Origin: Epichloe hybrida
Lineage: Eukaryota > Ascomycota > Sordariomycetes > Hypocreales > Clavicipitaceae
Direction of reading: 5' to 3'
NCBI GenBank assembly: GCA_019022495.1
Contig: JAFEKR010000017.1
Location: forward strand, 682,001 to 746,000
Length of the DNA: 64,000 nucleotides
Below the pieces are notes generated by a model. It made no database searches, was not told the DNA's origin, and worked only from the letters and a program-made list of their open reading frames with translations. How positions within the stretch are numbered: position 1 is the stretch's first letter; each line of letters starts with the position of its first letter. Below are positions 56,419 to 64,000 of this stretch, piece after piece. The position numbers were made by a program, and so were the translations under genes.

Positions 56419-57972
56419 CATGCATACATTGTTTGGGGAATTAACAACACGGGCGCACGGGGTTTCGTCTCGCAACTCGGGGAGCTCAAAGGACAGAAGC
56501 AGTTGCTTTCACTGTCATTATCTGGTTCGGTAGTGCATTGTTGGAATTGGCACTTTGGGAACATGGGAATTCAAAGAGGCAGCCCATGATAGGAAATGCA
56601 GCCCGCATGGCTCATTGCCAACAAGACGAATGCTCGTGCTCCGTGTTCGGCACGTGACTGACTGACTTATCCATTCATATGTTGCATACATGCACGTACC
56701 GACTACGCGGTCGAACTTGGAAAAGCCGCGTTATGCCTGCCCCTGCCTATGCATCACGGAGTACTGCGCCTTCCCCCCACACACGACTTCTTTACGAGTA
56801 ATGCTCCAGGCCCAGGCACTGAGCAAATCTTTGCTCTAGAGTCCATACTCCGAATACATAGTTTGTCTCGGTATAGGGTGTTATAGGGTGTTATAGGGTG
56901 TTATAGGGTGTTATAGGGTGTTATAGGGTGGAGTCTTTGATCTAGCAAAATAGCACACCATGGTCTAAACCCTGTTTGTTTCCACAAGAGGTATAAAACT
57001 AGGAGCCGTAGGCCAATGAAAGATCTTTCCATGGCTTTGTAGTGTAGCACTAAGTGAGGTAGTAATACGTGCCTTATTATATGATTTTATATACAATGCT
57101 TCTGTACTAAAGGTTTGCCGTGAAGGAGACGGGTTAGAAGAACTGTGTGTCCGCAGGAATCACCAGGACCATGTCGGAGCTGGAGAATGGGAAAGAAGGA
57201 ACTAGACGAGTCCATTGCCCACAGGGAATGGAGGGGGGGGGGGGGGTAAAACAGACAATTGCTTTGCGAGTGCCGACGAGTTGTCTTTAGGTCTGCTGCT
57301 GTTTTCTCATTTGCATCTATGATAACACTTGCGCAGGATATGGCTCGAGTTCAGGACAGGCGCAGCTGCGGAGCGAGTTGAAAAATGCAAAAAGAAGGAG
57401 AAAAAAAGAAGAAGAAGAAGAAGAAACATCCACCACGCAATGCCGAAGGAGGAACAAGGAGAAAATGGATCCATCTCCAAGGGTCCAGTTCAAGGCCATC
57501 TAGAACGGCAGGTTTCACTCGGCACAAGTCGTCGCGTGGCAGTGTCTTCCAAGCTTCCATAACCTTAAACGAGGCTCGAAATATTCAATCAGTCTCGTTG
57601 AGAATTCGTTCTTGATTGTTGTTTATTACGAAATAAGCCATCATGGCTCGGCGTGCACTTGCCAGTTGCAAAGCCAGCAGATGAGCAATTGTAGACTGTT
57701 CGCCAAGCATCGTTACGAGAGGTTGCTCGGCTGGTGGTGGATAGCACCATGGTAAATGAATTACCCGCACCGGACCAGGCGTTCCCCTTCTTTTTCTTCT
57801 TTGGTTCAAGTTGCTTGTGGTGTTGCGGAAGCACAAGCCACCACCCCGGGGTCGTATAAGTTGGTCTTGGTTCGCACATGTTGATGACCTGGCAGACAAC
57901 ACGTTTGTTGGAAATATTGGTATCCCTCCGCAGAGACTTGCCCTCGACAGCCCCCGTCGGGACCCCGTAGGG
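56419..57972. other. 1.55-kb region upstream of the tyrosinase-like gene
   Basis: Contains a 10-bp minisatellite (56871-56930), a G-run at about 57231-57246, GAA-rich sequence near 57385-57424 and an ACGGAGTAC word near 56757. The open frames here are repeats or shadows. No gene is supported. Confidence 0.55.
56871..56930. repeat. 10-bp minisatellite TTATAGGGTG
   Basis: Six head-to-tail units, the first with a G instead of T (GTATAGGGTG), then five perfect TTATAGGGTG. Intergenic. Confidence 0.95.
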
Positions 57973-60041
57973 ATGATTTTGAACCAAACCATTGGCCTTT
58001 TGGCCATTGCCCTTGCGCCACTGGCAGTCAGCGCCGACCCCTTCCCTATAACTGGTGTCCCTGTTAAGAATGGGACTGCCGTTCCTGCGAGAAGGAATAT
58101 CAACGACCTCCATTCCGAGGGTGGTCCTCAATGGTGAGTATTAGTCATCTCGGACAAGGAGCAATGTCACTTTACATCGTGGTCAAGTGAGACTCACTCC
58201 AAGACATAGGGACCTCTATCTGACAGCTCTCAGATCGTTGCAAGATACTGACGCCTCCGATCCACGGTCGTATTTCCAAATTGCGGGTTCGTTTCCACCA
58301 GGATATTCCATCACTGATACTGATACTGAGTCGACATGAGGTCTGACTTGTTCAAAAAGGTATTCACGGCTTGCCGTATGTCGAGTGGAACGGGGGCGGA
58401 GAGCTACAAAATACTACCGCGGGCTGGAAAGGATACTCTCCTCGGCTTGTAAGTGCCTACCTGCCAGCCATCGCCACTTGGTGCTGTGATATAATAAACG
58501 GCTTGTATAATGGACACCGTCTAAAGACTGACTTGTGCAGGAACCTCTCTTCCTCCCCTGGCACCGCGCCTATGTCCTGGCCTTCGAGCAGGTTCTTGTT
58601 GAAGAAGCCAAGTCTATCGCAAAAAAGTACCCTCCCAAATACCGTGACCAGTACATGGAAGCTGCCGAGCAGTTGCGGTCTCCTTACTGGGACTGGTCTG
58701 CCAACTCCACCGTCCCACCTTGCACTGTTCCGACGTTAGTCGTTGTCAACGTCCCCGGCGGCCCAGACGGCCCGAATCTCAAGAAGATGATCATCAGTAA
58801 CCCGCTGCATTCGTTCAAGTATCCCGAGGAGGCAAGGAGTGGTCAGTTCGGCGAGTTTCCCGACCTCTTGACCACCGAGCGGTGTCCCTGGCCATTGAAA
58901 TATCCCAAATCGGCCAACCATAGATTGGCTCAGTGGAAGTTGAAGCAGGACACGGTAAGTTGGGCTGACATGATTGTTTTGTTCTCTCGTGTTCCATCGG
59001 GACACATGTGCTGATGTCGAAAAATCCAGCACGACATGTTCATGTTCTCTGTCACTTTCGAAGATTTCGCAATCCCTCATGTAAACGCAACGAGTCTCGA
59101 GCAGTTGCACTACGCCATCCGCCAGGACGCCGGATGTGCAGGCCAATTCCGCAGTGAGGAGCTTGCAGCGTTCGACCCCCTTTTGTTAGTGACTTCCTTT
59201 GCGCAAGTCTGCCCACGCCTCCATTGTAGACAAGTTGCTTACCAACTCCATCCGCAGCATGCTTCACCATACCCACATCGACCGCCTCTGGGCCTACTGG
59301 CAGTTCTCTGAAGAAGATCACGCAAGCTTCACCAACCAATACTGGGGCCAATCGCGCTTCCACACACCTTCTTACACCAGGATAACACCCGACTCCCCCC
59401 TCGAGCCCTTCTTCGACCGCTTGTCCTCATACTGGACCCCGAGAAAGATCTCCAGCATCAGAGGCCTGGGCTACACTTACGAGCCAATCCATTACTGGAA
59501 CACGTCGAAGGAGCTGCTCGCGGCGAATATCGACCATTTCGTCGGCAATGCGTACGATGCAGACAGTGCCCAACAACAAAATAGACCGGCTCCCGCCGAA
59601 GCCAAAACCCGCTACGTTGTTCGCCTCGAACTTGACCGCGCGCAAGTCGAGCGCCCGTGCGCTGTGACAGTCTTCATCAATGGCATGCCCGCCTGGCAAA
59701 CGGAGGTAATGCAGCTCCCCGAAACGGGTATCCTTTACAACATCATAGCAGTCGATGAGGAGACGGGGGCTGCTCTCGCCGCCACGTCTCCCTCCTTCGG
59801 CAACTTCTGCTCTGTTGAGCCCCTCATCGAGATAGACATCATAAAGCCCAATGACGCCACCATCCCGTTGAGCCAAGTGCCCAGCTTGAAGCTGACTTTG
59901 GAAGAAGTCTCTGTTACACCGGCCAAGTCTGATACCGAGTTCTCCACCGGACACAGGAAAACGCATGCTGTCGGCTTGAGGAATCGATGTGGGGTCAAAC
60001 AACCACCTGCTCTCGGGCGATGCCGAGCTGTACTGCCTTGA
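57973..60041 (+). CDS. Secreted tyrosinase-like protein with altered copper ligands
   Basis: Six exons, 57973-58133, 58210-58286, 58360-58448, 58541-58954, 59030-59184 and 59258-60041, encode 559 aa. Residues 1-21 are a signal peptide (cleavage after VSA). The tyrosinase fold is clear: GIHGLPYVEW (His82), LFLPWHRAYVLAFEQ (His117), YWDWSANS, LEQLHYAI (His274) and FMLHHTHIDRLWAYW (His302/His303). Aligned to ordinary fungal tyrosinases without gaps, the CuA second histidine is Arg108 and the preceding thioether cysteine is Ser106 (GYSPR for GYCxH), and the CuB second histidine is Arg278 (HYAIR for HxxIH). Activity as a diphenol oxidase is therefore doubtful. At the 3' end a neighbouring frame (59980-60099) is more protein-like than the last 20 codons, so a frameshift is suspected. 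Confidence 0.85.
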
Positions 60042-60707
60042 TTATCTGGCGAACAGGAATCTCTCATACGAGCAGATCCATCCGCGCAGGGTTTTGTGAT
60101 TATTGGGGAAACAAAGACGGGGTCATGGTCTTTGCAGCTTGTTCCACTCCTTTAGTCGGCAATTCACTGGTTTCATCTCCGGTCAGAATATTATTGTTGA
60201 TTGCACTAAATGTGCTGCAATTTTCATATCAGGCGCTGGGAACTCTAATCCATAGGCTGGATCAAATCATCATGACAGATTGCTGTCAATATTGCTACCC
60301 TGATGTGTCTTTGCCATGTACGTAACGTATTGTTCAGGTTTGGTCATTGATCCCCGTGTACTGGAAGGGAATTGACTCGCTGGGCAAAGTTTTGGGGCAG
60401 TGGGGGGACAAATGGTCCCCGTATAAGAAGGAACCGGAAATATCATGGTGAAGGTGTCAAGTAATTTTTCAGATAGGAAAGGAAAGGGTAAAGAGTTGTG
60501 AGGACTCTAGGAGCAATGAAGTGGGTGAAGTTGATGGTCACGTGCCAGTTGGGCCGCCTGGTGAGATCATGGCGAGTGATCAATCTTCAATCACTCTTTA
60601 CTCCTCGGCCACCATTGTAACCGTACCCGTCGCGTCGCATCGCATCGCATCGCACTCGGACCAGGTTCCAATTAACTTCAGCCAGTGTCAGGATCACACC
60701 GTACAAA
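60042..60707. other. Spacer between the tyrosinase-like gene and SPF30
   Basis: Bases 60042-60099 hold the likely frameshifted remainder of the tyrosinase tail. A CGCAT pentanucleotide repeat (about four to five copies) lies at about 60633-60656, close to the SPF30 start. No other gene is seen. Confidence 0.55.
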
Positions 60708-61668
60708 ATGTCGGGATTAGCCGCCATGGAGGAGGAAAGGCAGCAATACCAAGAACAGGTTCGGACCCATGCCCTCAAATTCCTCAGTAGCATTCTTGGC
60801 TGACCAAACTTGCAGCTTGATATTATCTTGCAACAACTGCGAGATGACCCAGAAAGTGGCGAGCTGCTGGCTCTACAGGAAGAGTTACAAAACCTAATTG
60901 ATCTACTCGATGAGAACATTGCTGAGCTCCGACCGAACCAGGCACAGGCACCCAAGCCGGCCGCGAAAGAGCATACACCGCCGCCACCACAACCGGAGAA
61001 ATGGTCCCGGGAAAACCATCCCGCTTTCAAGAAAGCCCCCGCGCCTGTCGAGGAGAAGGAAGAGCCCGCGCCCACTTATCATGTCAACGATACCGTCATG
61101 GCCAAATGGTTATCTGGTGACAAGAATTTCTACCAAGCCAGGATCACCTCCATCACCGGGTCGTCCGCAAACCCAATATTTACAGTCAAATTCAAAAGCT
61201 ACGACAACACCGAGACATTGCGGTCGAAAGACCTCAAGCCCTTCTCCAACAAAAGAAAAGCTGACGAGCCTCAGCCTGTCCAGGCTGCCGCCCCAGGAGT
61301 TGTCTCGTCTGCAGGTGCGACCATGTACCCGGGCGCTAAAAAAGATGCCCAGCAAGAAGACGTAGCTGCAAAGGCGCCCAAACCCAAGAAGATCAAGGCG
61401 AAAAAGGAGCTCGAGGCCGGAAAGGCCAAATGGCAGGCCTTCAGCTCCAAGTCCAAGATGAGCAAGACGGGCAAGAAGGACAGCATGTTTCGCACCCCTG
61501 AGGGTATTCATGGAAGAGGTACGTTCTGCTGTCGCTCGCCATATGACGGAAGTCGTTGCTGATCGCAAACTCATGTGTTTAGTGGGCTTTACTGGTTCTG
61601 GACAAGCTATGCGGAAAGACCCTACTCGAAGTCGTCACGTCTACCAAGTGAATGAGGATCTGGACTAA
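60708..61668 (+). CDS. spf30: Survival-motor-neuron-related splicing factor SPF30
   Basis: Three exons, 60708-60758, 60816-61518 and 61583-61668, encode 279 aa. The N terminus is a helical region (MEEERQQYQEQLDIILQQL). A Tudor domain covers about residues 105-165 (VNDTVMAKWLSGDKNFYQAR, then FTVKFKSYDNTETLRSKDLK), the fold that binds symmetric dimethylarginine on Sm proteins. The C-terminal basic part (KAKWQAFSSKSK, KKDSMFRTPEG, VGFTGSGQAM) is strongly conserved in SPF30/SMNDC1. SPF30 helps join the tri-snRNP to the prespliceosome. Length and motif order match S. pombe Spf30. It is convergent with IND1. Confidence 0.94.
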
Positions 61669-62102
61669 CGTTAACAAGTCTTTTCTACTCTAGTTCTTTA
61701 TTGTTAAGCGAAACCGAACCAAGTGTGGGCGTTCAAGGGACAGATGGGATTCATGTGGGCTTCTTGATATTTTAAACACTCGGTAACACGCCTCCTGGTT
61801 TCTCAAGGCACAGACTAACCTCTTTTTCTTCTTCTTTTTGGTGACGTATGGCCTTTTCACAGCCGTCTACCGATCAGCTCGAGTACATAGGCTGCAACTC
61901 ACAGTTGTTGGGATGAATAGTTTCTATTTATCACGAGATCACAAATGACCTGAATTTGTACCAGGCATTTTTGGATATGGTACCTGCTACCCCTGCCACA
62001 TCAAATTACTTGCAGATGTGCTAATGTGTACGCGCGCGGGATGACTATTGAAACATTACTATACAGACAGATGGACTGCCACCTGGCGCCGTTGATTTCT
62101 AC
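61669..62102. other. Intergenic region between convergent SPF30 and IND1
   Basis: A 434 bp 3'-3' spacer with T- and TTC-rich sequence near 61820-61840. No gene is seen. Confidence 0.6.
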
Positions 62103-63231
62103 CTAGAGCCCAACTTTGGGTAAGATTGTTCGAGCTATTTGCAGAAAAGCAGATGCTCCTTTACTAGACGGCTCAGATACCACTGTAGGCTTACCCCGCT
62201 CGCCGTCGTCGCCAATACTGGGGTGAAGTGGAATTTCGCCGAGGAAGTCCATGTCATGTGCCGTGCATAGTTTCTCAACCCTCTCGTTGGACCCAAAAAT
62301 ATTCGTTTCGCCATGACAGTGTGGACATGTGAAAAGCGACATGTTTTGTACCAAGCCCAGTATGCTCACGTCCACGGCTCTGAACATGTTGATTCCCTTT
62401 ACGGCGTCTTTGGTTGCCAAGGTGTGTGGTGTGGTGACAATAACAGAACCTGACAACTTCATGTGAGCCTGGAATCTCTCGTATAAGGGCATCTGTGAGA
62501 AGGGAAAACCCACCGTCCAAAATGACTTGCTGCGTGATCGTCAGCTGAGTATCACCAGTACCGGGCGGCAGATCCAGCACTAGGATGTCTAGGCCGCCCC
62601 AATCAACTTCATGAAGGAGCTGTTGAACCGCCTTCATTACCATTGGCCCTCGCCAGACAACTGGCGCATTCTCTCCGACGAGATAGCCCATAGACATGGT
62701 CTTGACACCATAGTTTGTCAATGGAACAAGTTGATTATCTAGATGAATCCTTTCAGTGAATAGTCATTGGAAAAATCTGAACAAGACGAGAGAGCTTACT
62801 CTTCGATAGTCTCGGTTCTCCAGATAAGTCAAACAAAGTTGGAATTGAGGGACCAAAAATGTCAGTGTCCAGTATGCCTGCCCTGAATCCAAGTCTTGCA
62901 AAGGCGAGTGATAGGTTGGCTGGGACACTCAGTGTTTATTCTACATGATGCTGTCTAGCGGAGGATTGCACTACTGACCTGCAACGGTGCTTTTGCCGAC
63001 GCCACCTTTGGCAGAGGACACGGCAATGACCTTGTCGACGCCTGCGATCTTGCGCCTTTGCGGACGTTTGCCCCATGTAGGCGGAGTGCCGGCGCGCGGG
63101 AGGCCCTACTGTCGAGTTTAGATTTCTGCCCCCCCCCCCCCCTCGGTGCATGGATATTGAGTACGTACGAGGGGGTTTTCATGCTGCAATGGTCGGAAAG
63201 ATTGGAATAGGCGTGTCGTTGTTGGTCGCAT
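62103..63231 (-). CDS. IND1: Complex I assembly Fe-S protein IND1 (NUBPL)
   Basis: Five exons on the minus strand, 63169-63231, 62979-63105, 62800-62919, 62514-62738 and 62103-62449, encode 293 aa. The N terminus [16 protein letters not shown] is a mitochondrial presequence; [14 protein letters not shown] follows, as in other Ind1 proteins. The Mrp/NBP35 P-loop ATPase shows [16 protein letters not shown] (deviant Walker A), [20 protein letters not shown] and the cluster-binding CPHC near the C terminus ([10 protein letters not shown]). Ind1 loads iron-sulfur clusters into respiratory complex I. The start at 63231 was chosen because it alone splices in frame to GLPRAG; longer frames through the G/C run at 63129-63142 do not. 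It is divergent from BFR2. Confidence 0.94.
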
Positions 63232-63668
63232 GTTGGCGATGAGGTCGCGATGGGGTGCGAGGGGTGTAACTTGATGAAACTTGTGGATCTGCACTTAGGC
63301 ATTCATTGCGAGAGACAAAACTGTTCATGAAAGATGTGATAAGGAAATTATGATGAGGTGAAGCATTTGAAAGATGAACTGAAGTAAAGCACGGATGCAT
63401 CACAATGACGAGACGAGGTTAACTGTATAATACTAGTAACCCACACATGTTACCCTCTGTACGGAGTAATACATATGTACATACATACGGAGTTGCCGCC
63501 TCTCTGGTTGACCCACTCATCGATAGAGAGCCTCTGTTCTGCCGCCACCCACCGCCTAAAAGTTCAGGCTTTTATTATCGGAGAGACGCAAGTCAAAATC
63601 TTCTGGGTTGGGGCGGGCGAGCAACCTCTTGTCTGTCTACGATAAAAGTGCAACCAGAAGCGGAAACC
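63232..63668. other. Divergent promoter region, IND1 (-) and BFR2 (+)
   Basis: A 437 bp spacer with a TACGGAGTA word (63460-63468), ATACATATGTACATACATACGG just after it and TACGGAGTT at 63486. No gene is seen. Confidence 0.6.
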
Positions 63669-64000
63669 ATGGCTAAAATCAAGGGCCGCGCAAAACATTT
63701 CCAAGACCCGGATGAGGTCATTACGCAAGGTAATTGAGAGAGATTAATGCGGACAGAGATCGTGCGAATATCTAATGAATTCTTGTTGTTTCTCTCCTAG
63801 ACTACGATCCGGAATCCAATGCCCTAGCAAGCGATTGTGGCAGTGGCTCCGATGCCAGCGACGATGAGAACTTGGGCACTGAGCACTATGTTTCCGTGGG
63901 CAAAAGCAAGCTGAGGTATAAAGAGAATGTCTCCTTAGGGCCTGAATATAGAGGGTCTCGAGTCAGTCGCTCCGCTTTGGATGAAGATGAAGAGGAAGGT
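63669..64000 (+). CDS. BFR2: Ribosome biogenesis protein BFR2 (AATF family), 5' part
   Basis: Exon 1 is 63669-63729 and exon 2 starts at 63801 and runs off the window. The N terminus MAKIKGRAKHFQDPDEVITQ joins DYDPESNALASD across a 71-nt intron inside an Asp codon. The next block, STGSKLR-like SVGKSKLRYKENVSLGPEY followed by RGSRVSRSALDEDEEE, is the conserved start of Bfr2/AATF. Bfr2 is an SSU-processome factor needed for early pre-rRNA cleavage in the nucleolus. The rest of the protein, including the AATF-Che1 and TRAUB domains, lies beyond the window. Confidence 0.92.

Noticed and set aside
56871..56930. True telomere repeat
   Set aside because: The unit is TTATAGGGTG, not TTAGGG, and only six units are present inside a gene region.

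Overview
This is a gene-dense stretch of nuclear DNA from a filamentous ascomycete. Short spliceosomal introns (about 50-110 nt, GT..AG, often with a CTAAC/CTGAC-like branch site), genes on both strands, and the protein set (YSC84, AIM21, DASH Duo1, TVP18, PBY1-type SurE-TTL fusion, complex I ESSS and IND1) all point to Pezizomycotina. The overall look, with recurring intergenic TACGGAGTA and GTACATACATAC words, suggests Sordariomycetes and perhaps Hypocreales; that narrower placement is an inference. I see no transposon, CRISPR array, rRNA or tRNA.

Layout. 1-12 kb: 3' end of a GT61 glycosyltransferase (+), YSC84-type actin-binding SH3 protein (-), SNARE SFT1 (+), ArfGAP AGE2 (-), methionine-R-sulfoxide reductase (+), peroxisomal 3-ketoacyl-CoA thiolase (+), ornithine cyclodeaminase/mu-crystallin family protein (-). 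12-18 kb: gene-poor, holding only TVP18 (+). 18-31 kb: AIM21-like (+), an unknown conserved protein (-), replication helicase-nuclease DNA2 (+), a possibly broken small gene (-), complex I ESSS subunit (+), mitochondrial branched-chain aminotransferase (-). 31-42 kb: SCY1-like pseudokinase (+), sirtuin SIR2 (-), vacuolar-type Ca2+-ATPase PMC1 (-). 42-48 kb: a 2.7 kb intergenic region, then the SurE-TTL fusion PBY1 (-). 48-57 kb: an unknown TP-rich protein (-), DASH subunit DUO1 (+), RNase H2 subunit B (-), MCM10 (+). 57-64 kb: a secreted tyrosinase-like protein (+), splicing factor SPF30 (+), complex I assembly factor IND1 (-) and the 5' end of BFR2 (+).

How genes relate. Functions are mostly housekeeping and there is no metabolic cluster, but genome-maintenance and division genes are frequent (DNA2, SIR2, DUO1, RNH202, MCM10). 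The upstream regions of DNA2, DUO1 and RNH202/MCM10 each carry an ACGCGT (MCB-type) word. Other promoter words fit the neighbouring gene: CCTCGG/CCGAGG pairs before the beta-oxidation thiolase, a perfect CCGGTACCGG Leu3-type site before the branched-chain aminotransferase, and a (CTGTGG)6 array upstream of the Ca2+-ATPase that spells a CrzA-like calcium-response consensus five times. Golgi/actin trafficking (SFT1, AGE2, TVP18, SCY1-like, YSC84, AIM21) and complex I (ESSS, IND1) are also represented.

The most unusual gene is the tyrosinase-like one: two of its six expected copper-ligand histidines, and the usual thioether cysteine, are replaced, and its 3' end appears frameshifted. Exon boundaries were assigned by eye from splice consensus, reading-frame continuity and family recognition; every spliced model given here sums to a whole number of codons.
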